Shown in pieces: positions 10,002 to 21,060 of a stretch of DNA of 64,000 nt; the first letter of the stretch is position 1, and each line of letters starts with the position of its first letter. The notes beneath the pieces were generated by a model. That model saw only the letters and a list, made by a program, of their open reading frames with translations, was not told the origin of the DNA and did no database searches. The stretch spans positions 1,488,001 to 1,552,000 of the forward strand of contig JAJTUQ010000002.1 in assembly GCA_021399445.1 (NCBI GenBank), read 5' to 3'. The position numbers and the translations under genes are program-made. This DNA comes from Xylogone sp. PMI_703 (lineage: Eukaryota; Ascomycota; Leotiomycetes).

Positions 10002-10424
10002 ATGTCTTCCTCATCCATTACAAAAAAGGCCGAACACAATGAAGCTTTTCGGAAAAGTATCTCTGATGGACTTAACACCGTCCTTAACAACGATGATTTT
10101 GCAAAGGCCGTAGCTGCACATCTTGCTAAACAGCTGCAACCTATCGTCAACCCGACGTTAGATATATCCTCGATTGAGGAGAGATTAGATGGTATTGCTA
10201 CTGATCTGAAGACTCTTAAAGAAAACGGGCCAGCTGCAGTTGGGATGGCGCTTTCTTCCCACGCAGCCAAGTTGGATCTCCTAGCTGCTGATGTTAAGAC
10301 CCTGAAAGACGAGGGTCCAGTTCCAGTTCGAACAGCACTTTCTTCTCAAGCAGCAAAATTTGACCTTTTAGCAATGGAACTTAAAGAGATCAAGGCCATT
10401 ATTGGGAATAATGCTGGGCCTTAA
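10002..10424 (+). CDS. Hypothetical coiled-coil protein with 29-residue tandem repeats
   Basis: The frame from the ATG at 10002 encodes 140 residues. No known family was recognised. Residues 62-90 and 91-119 are two copies of a 29-residue repeat; each has an LD..A.D.KTLK core and ends in ALSS.AAK. A partial third copy begins at 120. Leucine and isoleucine spacing suggests helices that may form a coiled coil. There is no signal peptide or membrane segment. The ATG at 10002 (context ACCATGT) is preferred over one 84 bp upstream, which adds an unconvincing lead. It stands alone between the catabolic genes and a gene-poor stretch and may be lineage-specific. Confidence 0.6.
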   Translation: MSSSSITKKAEHNEAFRKSISDGLNTVLNNDDFAKAVAAHLAKQLQPIVNPTLDISSIEERLDGIATDLKTLKENGPAAVGMALSSHAAKLDLLAADVKTLKDEGPVPVRTALSSQAAKFDLLAMELKEIKAIIGNNAGP

Positions 10425-11852
10425 GGCTGGCAGCACTGGACAAGCGTTTTAAGGATTTTGAGAAGGATCCAAGAATGGGAATACTGGGCAGTAATGTTAG
10501 TACGGCAAGTTCTAGTTAAAAGTGGATAAACGGAATTTGAAACAGTGTTTATTAATCAACCGGAGTCCCCCCAACTGGACATATATTACGTTACTGCTGT
10601 AAACAAACACTGTATGTGAATAGAATTTACTATTGTTACAAACTCCGATGGTGGTCTCAGAATAACATCCTCAGAAACGGTGCCAAAATGCCCTTTTTGA
10701 TCTACTACTGTGTACACCAAAGGATTCCAGGACAAGTGTCCCGGAAAGCGATGGTGGCGCTCATCCGAGAAAGGCAAGTGCCTATTAAGGTAATGATAGT
10801 TGAGGCCTGAAGACCGCCATATGGCTTACAATATCCCTGATGATATAATCAAATCATTGCTAACCTAGTCTCAGTTAAGTGGAAGACATTACTGGGCCAA
10901 ACGTCTCAGCAGGATTAAACTACTGTATAGGTGCTATGATAGAGTTACATAAGGTACATTACATGATAAGTAACATCTAACTGGAAGTGTAAACAGTATA
11001 CAGTAAAAGCTCATCACAGATAACTAGTGTTATCACCAAACTCACTGGGGTTGTACATTCAGCCATGGCTGTAAAGTTTAGGTTGCCTCTTTCATCCCGC
11101 TCCTTATTTTCTGATTACGCGAACAACTTTCCAGGCTTGGTCATGCCACAATAAAGCTGGACTTCATGCAGGCTCTTTTCTACCCGATTTGTGGGGTTTG
11201 CTATGCCACTAGACTTAGCTTAGATCTCCTCGATATTTGCTCTTCAGGAGGCCTTCTTCATCACCTATCTCGTATTTAAGGACACTATTTGAAGTTATGC
11301 TGCTAGTAACAAGGCAGCACACATACACATTGCATAGACAAGGGCCCCATCAATTGCTGATAACTCGAACTCAGTAGTCAACTGAAGTTCAACTTAAGTT
11401 GAACTCAACATTATTCCTATTTAGGTTTAGAATATGCTTAGTTACCATGATCAGCCAATAAAAATTCTATACTTAGCCGCTTGAGCTTACAGTTACAGCT
11501 TTTGCCCAATTGGGACTAGCTCAGGCATATTATAGTCACGTGATATGGTATTTTCATATTGATTAGTTACAAGTTATGCTAATTTATAAAGGAATTATGC
11601 AGATGAGTTATCGAGTAACTTTTGCACTTGGCTCCTCTCGAAATACTGCTGAGGCGTTTATGGTGATGAACATTGATCCAATATACCACAATTGGAGGAA
11701 ACTCGAAGATCAAATTGAATTAACTATCCTACGTGTATCCACAACTATTTTTATAAAGGAAAACATACCGTATGACGAGAGTTCGACTGATCTTCCGTAT
11801 CGAAATATTTGATGCTACGTTGGATAGACATTTCCCTCTAAGTGTATACAAC

Positions 11853-11898
11853 TAGACCGGCCAACGGTCCAGCCCAGAACGGGCTGTTGGCCAGTCTA
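11853..11898. repeat. Inverted repeat / potential hairpin
   Basis: TAGACCGGCCAAC at 11853-11865 pairs with GTTGGCCAGTCTA at 11886-11898 with one mismatch (G-U in RNA). AGCCC (11871-11875) and GGGCT (11881-11885) extend the stem after a bulge. The structure is unusually GC-rich for its surroundings. Confidence 0.6.
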
Positions 11899-13566
11899 TT
11901 CACTGGGATAACTCAAGAATACTTCTGGAAGCCCAGAAAACTACTACTTGCATAAGTAGTACATCATTATATCGTTGTTGTTAAAATAGAACCTTATATT
12001 ACCACATACCTTCCATTATGTAGTTTAGGCCTCATAAGAATAGCTAAATTTGTAGGTACTAATAAATATATGAAGGTTTGATAGATCAACAATATTTGAT
12101 TATTGGACGTTCTGACACAAGCGCAGCGTGCCACTTGGGTTAGCCGTGGCAACTCCCTCCTCGGGGCGAGCTTGCGGATAATGGATACATATCATAATGA
12201 TGCTCAAGATGATTTTCATTTTTTGATTTTTGATCTTCGTACCTCAGTATAAGCTGGAGGGGTAGTAGCCAATCGCACAATGTTATTCGCCTAGATAGAC
12301 CACTACCGCGTCATTGTAAGTTTGTCCCGTCATTATATCTCGTACCTCCAGCCTCACTATACAGGAGATTAGGAATCAGTCAAATTGTGGTATACGGCTG
12401 GTAAATTGATTGTGTTATTTCAGACTGTATAATTCAAGGTCCAGTCTAGGATACAAACAAACACGGGCAACCAAAAACGAGATCCAGCGAGGCTCTGAGG
12501 TCCTGCCTAACACGCTAATTACTCAAGTAATACAGCGTTTAATTGTCCAATCTCAGTCGAAGGAATACGTGGGGTCGACAAAGGTACATTACGCCCGGCT
12601 CATGGCTGAATTGTTGTCCCAATCCGCACGCATCTCACTGAGACGTGCCATACATCCCGAGATCCTCGCTGAATTATAGACAAGGAGTGCATTTGCTTGA
12701 TGAGTCGTTATGAAATCCTCAAACCCATAGCAAACCGTGATATGAGAGTCCGTAACACGAAGAACATAGCGGCCATAAATCCTCGTTCTTGTGGTTACGT
12801 AGTCTACAGCTCTGTACAAATATTAGGCGTGAATCAGAGGGATAAGAAAGCATATCGCATCCAGATATGAGTAACCCATAGAGTCTTGCACACTCTCTTG
12901 CCATACCCTCACAGTCTTCGGTTCTACCGCCTGAGCGCCAGGTAGGAGTTGTTCCTCAGACAATCTGTACAGAAGATCATGTTAACATGGGATTTTGGAC
13001 AGGGAAAAAGGCGGTAGCAAGGACCGCACATGCCAATCAATCGTGACAGAGAGGATTTACCTATGCGGGCATTGTTGACAGTTCCATATCCAAGCTCCCT
13101 TTTAGTCACGCACTGGAATAGGACAGATGAGCACGATAACGATAGCATTTGGATAAGTGGATGAAAAAGACTACTGATACCATAATTTTCCAATACCAAA
13201 TAATAGAAAGATAAAATCAATCAATCAATGTACAGTCTTGAACAGGCGAAATAATGGGAACTGGAAAAGTTTCATTATGATAAAAACTGAGATGAAGCGA
13301 TTATTTTATGCAGAAGAAGTATTACACTGGGAACGAGATCAACAGAAGAGAAATCACAGTTGATCTGATGATTTCTGGACCGATCTTGTTTTTCGGGGAA
13401 TTACTAGAGACAAGTAAGAGTTACTGCAAGGATACAAGCAGCTTATTGCGCTATAATCACACGTATTACGGCGGATGCATGAGCGGCTGCAGAGATGAAT
13501 GCAGGGGTATTTCTCACTCAGCTAGATCAACAACTATACGGTTTATATAGTTCAATGTGCCACCTC

Positions 13567-13607
13567 CATGTCGGAACCATATAGGTTCCGACATGTGGTT
13601 CCGACAT
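13567..13607. repeat. Perfect 12-bp inverted repeat plus direct copy
   Basis: CATGTCGGAACC (13567-13578) and GGTTCCGACATG (13584-13595) are perfect complements around a 5-base ATATA loop. A direct copy of GGTTCCGACAT follows at 13597-13607. It lies about 870 bp upstream of the ubiquitin-like gene and may be a transposon footprint or a binding site. Confidence 0.6.
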
Positions 13608-14340
13608 ACCTGGGAACTCAACCATGGAACGTAAAGATGAATGGGTAAAAAGAAGCGATATACTAGAAACAACCGATTATAGCCATATTTTGGGGGGTTA
13701 TTAGAGGCCATTCCCACAAGTGCTTACCTATTGGTTCTGACACTCCATTTCCTGAAATGTATGTCAGTAGAGAGTTCGGTGGTGAGATATGACGGCATCG
13801 GGTGGAGTGTAAATGCTTCGGTATATGCAAAAGCTAAAGATAAAAAAGGTAAAAACAGCCGTGCATTGCAAAGGATAAACCAGGTCCTATACCTAACTAG
13901 ATATAGTATCTTAATGTACTTTTACTCTTACATTTAGATTCTTATGAAATTTGCACTAACCATACCGGATTGTCTGAAAACCTCTCGAAAGCAGTGTAAC
14001 GAAATTGCTCTCTTAGCAGTCCATGAACTCTATCCCTGCCAGTTATTCTACCTAACCTTTACATACTATCCTAAGACCATTAATGAAAGGCACGGATTTA
14101 GCATCGGTTCCTTCCGAGGGAGAACCGGCATCATTCTACGGTACAATTTCCTTGCTGATCTTAACTTAGTAAAATTGTAGAAACGTCAATCTCTATAGCA
14201 CTTATCATGCTTATTACATGATAAAAGCAAACCTTATATGGTAAGATGATATTTACGGATCGTACAGATTCCGTTTATCTCTTCCGTAATATCCGTGACA
14301 TTTCGTATAGCCTTTTAGTCAACCTGAAGAGATCTTTAGG

Positions 14341-14349
14341 TATATAAAG
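14341..14349 (+). promoter_or_regulatory. TATA box of the ubiquitin-like gene
   Basis: TATATAAAG lies 123-131 bp before the ATG at 14472. That spacing gives a leader of roughly 100 nt, which fits a compact, strongly regulated fungal gene. Confidence 0.5.
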
Positions 14350-14471
14350 TGAAAGCTGAACCCAAACTCTGGTTCTTCAAGCTGGCGTCCTGACTTTGAA
14401 GACAACATAACCATCTCGGAATCTTCTTTACAGTCCTCTGGAACTTGTTTAAGATCACACGTATTGGAAAT

Positions 14472-14753
14472 ATGAAGCTCATCACTCTTCTTTCTCTTAT
14501 ATCAGGAGCCCTCTCACTACAGATACTTGTAGAGACGGACACACAAAATGGGGAGCAACCCATAGGTGTAGCATTGACAGTGGAGTCTTCTGATACTTGG
14601 GAAAATGTGAAATCCAAACTTCAAGAGAAGCTTGGAATTGCTCCGAACTGTCAAAGTCTCACATTCAACGGCAAAGGGCTTGAAGATGGCCGTACCATTT
14701 CCGATTATAATGTGGGAGATGGTTCTGTCATCATTTTAACCAAAACCTGTTAA
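14472..14753 (+). CDS. Secreted ubiquitin-like protein (candidate effector)
   Basis: An intronless gene for 93 residues. Residues 1-15 (MKLITLLSLISGALS) form a classic signal peptide. The rest is a ubiquitin fold: LQILVET, SSDTWENVKSKLQEKLGI and NGKGLEDGRTISDYNV align with ubiquitin QIFVKT, PSDTIENVKAK and AGKQLEDGRTLSDYN. Counterparts of Lys27, 29, 33 and 48 are kept, while those of Lys6, 11 and 63 are lost. The loop between strands 1 and 2 is about five residues longer. Ile44 of the recognition patch is Thr. The C-terminal LRLRGG is missing and the chain ends TKTC, so it cannot be conjugated by the E1 route. Two cysteines in the mature part could form a disulfide. The ATG at 14472 is chosen because only a TTG opens the frame upstream. 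Its location beside a gene-poor region, with a TATA box, resembles plant-pathogen effector genes. Function is inferred. Confidence 0.85.
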   Translation: MKLITLLSLISGALSLQILVETDTQNGEQPIGVALTVESSDTWENVKSKLQEKLGIAPNCQSLTFNGKGLEDGRTISDYNVGDGSVIILTKTC

Positions 14754-15777
14754 AGGTAAATTCCCCTTCCTTGTAACAAATAGCCTTTATCAAAGTGGTA
14801 AAAGTCTAATGCATGTAATAGTTACTGGAAACCCTTCCAAGACTGAAATCATTGACGCTCGACCTACATAAGGGAGTTGACGATGAGGAAGAGTTCTGAT
14901 TACTGGGCATTGAGAAGTCTTTGATTGACCAAAATGAGGGGCTGTCTTTATTGACAGATATACTTCCTTTCTATACATGACCTTTATGCTTGATTTCAAT
15001 TAAACTATATGAAAATAACGTTATCCAATAAAAAGACAGTCTTTACTCTTAGCATTACACGTTGCCTATTAAATGATATCCGTAATATAGTTTCAATGTG
15101 TCAAATACATTTAATACCTCTTAAAGCTGTAGTGCGTTTAAATAATTAAAGTTGAATTCATAAAACTGAAGTTAATGCCAGTTCCGGGGCTGGGACGATT
15201 CATCTACTTCTATTAGTCAATAAAAGAAAAAAAGCACGGGGAAAGGCAAAAAGTCTGGCTTGCTGTTTTTCATATCAACGATCTTAAACGATGGAGAGCC
15301 TGCGGTTACGCAGCATGAATTCTCGATATGCAGCAATGTAAAGCGTCGAGAACTGGCAGCGATGTCACCTATGTGGTTAACGTTACTACATCATCAATAT
15401 ATCTACACTTCACTGACGTCAGTATTTTGGCCAACATACCAGTACTCAAGATCCCGAAACTGTCGCGGCCTCATGAGATTTAAGCGCCAGCCTGCTTGTT
15501 GGTTCCCGACCAGATCTCGGCCAGAAGTATCCACGAGGCGCACACGTACAAAGAAAGATACACCCCACATGGAGATGCCGAATCGAAGCAAAATGTTCTG
15601 GATATATACATTAGGAACCTTTGTTTGAGGTCTTATCAAGCATTCAACGGCTCCTCTTTTACCAATTATACTCTATTTTACTATATCTTTTCAGAGTTAA
15701 CACATATATCAGGGCATCGCAGAGTCAGCATTCGAGGCTCTATAGTTCTTCTCAGACTTTTACATCTTTTTTATGCA
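14754..15777. other. Intergenic region, no gene seen
   Basis: Contains the 3' end of the ubiquitin-like gene and the promoter of the kinase gene. A frame open from 15496 runs into the kinase, but it starts at TTG and has no ATG before 15778. No repeats or RNA genes were recognised. Confidence 0.4.
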
Positions 15778-17150
15778 ATGTCAGAGTCACCTAAGAGACA
15801 GCCAATGTATTACTATGGTCATGACGTAGAGGAAAACGTTGACGATATTATCGACGATGATCCAATAGAGCAGTTGTACGAGCGAGGCTGGCTCCGTGAT
15901 GTGGAAGATCGCGAATACCGACCCGGGGGACTCCATCCAGTGCGTATCGGTGACAGATTCGGCACAGCTGGTCGATTCCGCGTCATACACAAGCTAGGTA
16001 GTGGAGGGCTAGCAACAGTTTGGCTCTGTCGGGACGAGGACACGCAAAGCTACGTTGCATTAAAGATTATCATTGCCGATGCGTCTCGTGAGACGTCTTT
16101 GGAGTTCCAGTTGGTGAACCAAGAAGGCCTGGATTTGGGAGAAGTTGGTGGGGAGTATATTGCAGTCCCGCGTGAACACTTCTGGCACGATGGACCTAAC
16201 GGGAGGCACTTGTGCCTTGTTCTTCCTGTGCTGGGACCACGAGTTTCTGCTCTATGGGGCAAGTTTGAGGATCCGGTGAGAGTTTCTCGAGATGTTGCAT
16301 TGCAAGCTACACGTGGACTACATTTTCTGCATAAGAATGGGATCTGTCATGGTGGTTAGTCTTCACAAGACAAACGGTATGTGATTGCTGCTAATGATTC
16401 CTATTAGATTTCCGTCCATCTAACATTCTCTTGAGACTCACGGGCTTTGACAAGCTAAGTGAGGATGAATTGATAAAGCAGCTTGGAGAACCAAACAAAG
16501 AGCCTCTTCTTACCATATCTGGAAAGAGCTCAGCACCTTCGGGACCTGAATATATAGTCGAAGATATCAATCTAGACCGTCTGGATGCCCAATTTATATC
16601 AGATCAAGTCTCCATCATCGACTTTGGCGAATCCTATCATATGGATAGTCCACCTCGAGATCTGGGGATTGCAGCCTCTTTCCGCTCCCCTGAGCTCCTC
16701 TTCGAAAATGCAATCAGTATTGGATGTGACTTATGGCCTCTTGCATGCACAATTTTCGAAATCCGGACCAGCAGTCCCCTCTTTGAGAACTTCATGGATG
16801 ATGACGACGAGGTAATCATGCAGATGGTCCCACTACTTGGAAAGCTCCCGGAGCTTTGGTGGAGTTCGTGGGAAGCGCGGGGGGGGTGGTATGAAGAGAA
16901 TGGAAAGCCACTTATTAACCCAGAAACTGGGAAGCCGCTCATGTTGACGGATACTCTTGAGGAGCTGCTCTGCGGTCACCCACCTTCTGATGATGTCCCC
17001 AAGGGAACGAAGAATGAAGCAGGTGGTTTTGTTGTCCCGATTACGGAAGGTAAGGATCTAGGGAATCTTCTAATGGGTATTTTGAAGTATGATCCGAAGG
17101 AACGACTGAGTATCGAGGCTGTATCGGAACATTCTTGGTTCAAGAGATAG
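15778..17150 (+). CDS. SRPK-like protein kinase
   Basis: Two exons, 15778-16354 and 16408-17150, split by a 53-bp intron (GTTAGT...TTAG) that interrupts the catalytic Asp codon. The product is about 439 residues. The glycine loop LGSGGLATVWL (73-83) and Lys96 in VALK are intact. The catalytic loop reads HGDFRPSN (191-198), with Gly for Arg and Arg for Lys compared with HRDLKxxN. The metal-binding DFG is at 264-266, followed by SPELLF. About 70 residues separate the catalytic loop from DFG, the spacer expected of SRPK-family kinases, which usually phosphorylate SR proteins. Filamentous fungi carry expanded sets of these SRPK-like kinases of mostly unknown role. The DP-rich segment (21-40) before the domain matches that group. 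Substrates are unknown. Confidence 0.85.
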
Positions 17151-20100
17151 TCAAGATGGCTGGTACATCTTGACTTGAGCTGAATTGCCTCCAGAGTTAG
17201 CTGGACGCCACGGCGATGTCAACACTTGAACGTAAAGACACATGTACATTTGATTATTGGTAAATCAATATAAGAATTAATTCCATTCACCATTTAATCA
17301 CAAACTATTTAATAAAATTAGAATCGTATTCATTATAATCGTTGGTGTAATATGTTATTCAACATGAAGTGTAGCCGGGTACTTGAGAGGGAAATATACA
17401 TTTAACAACTTCATAATTCTGGCTCTGTCCAGCCACTTAATTTCAGTGCAAAATCAAGCAAAGTTAACCCCTCATCAACATCAACAACTACATTATCAAG
17501 TATAACTCGAATCATTTTGTCTAATCGCATACCTATTACTGGATATGTGTACTGATTCTAGGCCAGGTAAGATTAGTCGATCATATGATATCGTTATATC
17601 CGCATAATTTTATGACCTGAGCTTATAACTAATAATATCCCAGACGTTCGAAAAAACAAAGAAAGATATATTCACAATTGGATCAGCTTAATCACCTGTA
17701 TATTCAAAGCCTACTTTGTAGAGCTATTTGATAACATTGCCAAGGGACGATTCTACTCAATTTATGCCAATGAAAGTTTCAGCCAAGAGATTTCGACAAC
17801 TCTCGACCAAATTGGACTCAATTGATCATGGGACTCAGTGATATGTTCATTGCATTCTTGTGATCGTCATCTGGGATTATTTAGATCAACACGACGCAGA
17901 TGATTGGGAGCTTTGAGCTGGAATTAAGTGGCCGAACATATCAGACTGGGAATTATGCTGTAGATTTGATGCCTGAGTGCTTGCGAGTACATACAAATTG
18001 GCGGCGATTTAGCAAAGAGCTACATCTTTAGTATGCTGTGAAATGACATACGCAATTACAAATTTCTTACCTCATAAAAAGTTTTGTTTACTGTTGCTTG
18101 AATATCTACCTTATTATTGGTCAAGACTTATTGAATCTAATTCATCACACATACAACCCATCGCACCAAATACACATCCTGCCTGCCCCTCATTTTCATC
18201 AGCAGGTGATGCGATAAAGTGGCGTATTAATTGAAAGGCGTGCATGCCGGCAGTTGAAATAGCTCATCAACAAATCTTCAATAATCCCAAAGTAGAATGA
18301 AGCAACAAAAAAAGAGGTGTTGTGACGTCCCGACAAGCCAATCAAAGTGCGTAGACGGGGTTTGCCAGTTCTAGGCACTTTGGGCTCGGAGCTGAACCGT
18401 GATGGCGCGCGCTTCGATTAGGCTGGTTGGGTCGAGGATGGGCGACCGTTTATGGCGACCACCCCCGGCGCGACGCAGAGTGATATCACTGTCGATCGAT
18501 ATGTGATGAGGAGGTGAAGAAGGCTTGTTTTTGCTCCTTCCATGATTTTGAGGAGATTGCGTCGAAGTGCACTGTGACGGGCTTGTTCTCCTCTTCTCTT
18601 TCGGGCGCGTGAGGTGCCCACTGGATGAGTGCTTCGATGGGTGGATAAACGAGAGCAACTTACATTCCGTGGCATGCGAAAAAGTTACAGTAGAAAAGGA
18701 GAGACAGAGAGAAACTAGTTTAGACTGGAAAGCTCAGGTCCAGAAGGATCTGTTCTTGAAACTTCAGAGGTTCCAGCGCAGGCGAGGAAACATTGGAATA
18801 ATGGAGCCGCAAGACGTTAAAGCGGACCGAATGTACATATAAATGCTGTAATATATAGGGGACAATGCGACGAGCTTTGCTTCGATTTCTTTCTTCGTAT
18901 AGGGGTTTCCTTCCGGTGTCCTGTATTCTTCACATGCCCTTTTTAAAACTTTCCCATTGATTGACAATCCGTAAACTGTATTTCTCGGCGGGATTAATTA
19001 GAGCCTCATTAATTATTAGCTGGTGTTGATCCTCGTAACAAAGATCGAAGGGAGGCTGTCTCGAGACAGCCGTTGCGGGCTCATTAGCGCATGACGTCTC
19101 TGAGGGACCATCCAAGAATAGCAAGATAATTGGGTCAGTCAATCCATCTGCCGGGAGCACAAACGATGCGCGATTACGAAGGGCCATGGATCTGCGGCGG
19201 ATTGCAGTGGTAATTAGTCGGTGGTTTGGATTCGTATGTCTTCTTGGCGGCTTCTCTGTTTCATCACGGGCGGTGGGGAGGCGATGGGCAGCGCGCGGGT
19301 ACAGTATCGTATTGCAGTCCAGAAGTACAGTTCTGGACATTGGGGTCAACAGCTCCTACGGTAGCTTTGGAGGCTTTGGAGCCAAAAGTGCTAGACAGCG
19401 CTGTATCACGTTTGTGCTTACCTGCAGCGAGCTGTACTGTACCAAGAATGCCATCTGCGTGGAGGCCGTGCTCTGCAGGAACGCATACGAGGAACCATGG
19501 GTCGCGAGGAAGGTTGAGCGTGCAGTGTAATTATTTATTTGACGGCCTCAATTGGAGACCTAATTACTGTGTACGCAAATGTAAAAATAAGATGAGATGA
19601 AAATAAAAGTCTGTGTAGCCAAGCCATGGAATGGAAGCACAAAAGAAGCAAGTGAGTTGCACAACTTCGTACAGCACAAAAGAGAAATGCGAATTTAATC
19701 GCCCGGAGTGCTGGTGTTTCCGCGATGGAAGCGAGCGGAGGCATGATTGGCCCACAGGGACCCGGTTTACCCCTGAGCGCGATGCTGGGAAGGTCGCTTG
19801 AGCCTAATGGCCTAGCTCGTTTCACGTGCAGCGCACACACCAGCGCCGGCAGGCCAATCCAGGAACGCGCGTTGCAGAGCGGCTCCTCATTGGCTGGGGT
19901 GCACGACAGCGATCCTGGGGGGCTTGGGCATTCTAGCAACACCAACACCAACAAACACGCGAAGTCGCTGCGCAAAGAACGAGCTGCTCTTTCTTCTGTC
20001 TCTCCCTTCTCTTTTATCTGTGTACGAGGTTCCCCTCTCTTGCGTGCGAATCATCGTCATCATCTGCTAGAGGATGCATCGTCGAGGACTCTCTGCCTCC

Positions 20101-20573
20101 GTACGGTTTGCATACCTGGGTCATTCGTGTTCCTCGAGGAAGCACAGGAAGCACAGGCTGTGGCGGGCGTCGTGCCATCACCACGGCGGGCTCAGGTGAG
20201 AGTGCGCCTTCACAGGCACGTAATGGACGGCGGGGGAGGGAAGGCCCCCGTAACGTCTGGTCTGCTAGTCCAGGGTGGTCGGGAGAGATCGAGCACCAGA
20301 GAGACGAAAAAAGAGGAGCGAGAAACACGAGCGAGACAAAGAGCTCGGATGCGCATGCTGTACCGGTAACTGTAGATGTTGTTCTCGCTCGCTACCGTCT
20401 GGATGAGCAGCTCCAGCTCCACGATGATGTAGAGATAGCAGGAATCTAATTATGTTCTGCATCTTACCAGCGCAGTCTTGCGTAGGAGGTGACACCAGAG
20501 AGGCGGTCGTGCAACAGTCATCGCCAGGTCCCGTTTCCCGTGACCTCTCTCTCACTTACAGACTGGTACCACA

Positions 20574-20645
20574 GTACGGTACGGTACGGTACACTCGCAG
20601 ACTCGCTATTTTACACTACGCTACGGTACCATACAGTACGGTACA
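20574..20645. repeat. GTACG short tandem repeat cluster
   Basis: GTACGGTACGGTACGGTAC at 20574-20592 is a 5-base tandem repeat. Further TACGGTAC copies follow at about 20621-20645. Similar GTAC-rich motifs occur in the other long intergenic regions (29736-29745, 53561-53570, 57511-57520). Confidence 0.6.
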
Positions 20646-20879
20646 ACAGTAGAAACTCGCGCCTGCACGTTCCCTCCGCGGCCAAGAGGCACTAAAGGTT
20701 GACCCCCCGCCCAGACCCCGTCAGGCAGCTCCAACCAGCACCCCTGTGCCTGACAGGAACACCAGGAACAGCACCAAAAGCTTTGCGCCTCACGGTCACT
20801 GGCTCGCTCCCTCATCTCATCGCTGCTGCTGCTTCTCCCTCTCTGGCTCTGCTGTACTGTAAGGGACCCTGCTGCACTG

Positions 20880-21060
20880 TGCCACCACCACCTTCAACCC
20901 AACCAACCACCAACCACCGCTTTCCTTCTTTCCCTTCCCTTTGCAATCTAACTCTTCCACGCCGTGCTTCCCCAAGCTCACTTATTCCCTCCTTCCACGC
21001 ACGCACACACACATTCTCTCTCTGTGTCTCTCCCTCTCCCTCTCTCAAATCAATCCGTCG
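20880..21060 (+). promoter_or_regulatory. CT-rich tract, probable core promoter
   Basis: A pyrimidine-rich stretch on the plus strand (CTTTCCTTCTTTCCCTTCCC and later CTCTCTC and CCCTCTCCCTCTCTC). Such tracts often mark transcription start regions of ascomycete genes. It lies about 0.9 kb before the kelch gene start codon, implying a long leader. No transcript evidence. Confidence 0.4.

Larger units (their letters stand above)
10425..14471. other. 4-kb AT-rich gene-poor stretch
   Basis: No supportable gene in about 4 kb. Open frames are short, overlapping and without domains. Two inverted-repeat structures lie within (11853-11898 and 13567-13607). The AT-richness and lack of long frames fit decayed, possibly RIP-mutated, repeat DNA, but no element was identified. 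The right end contains the promoter of the secreted ubiquitin-like gene. Confidence 0.45.

Noticed and set aside
18371..18675. Arg/Ser-rich minus-strand frames of 85-95 codons
   Set aside because: Two overlapping frames are equally open and neither has a recognisable feature.
19186..20449. Overlapping frames of 110-214 codons upstream of the kelch gene
   Set aside because: Same reasoning: simultaneous open phases in a GC-rich probable promoter, with no recognisable protein features.
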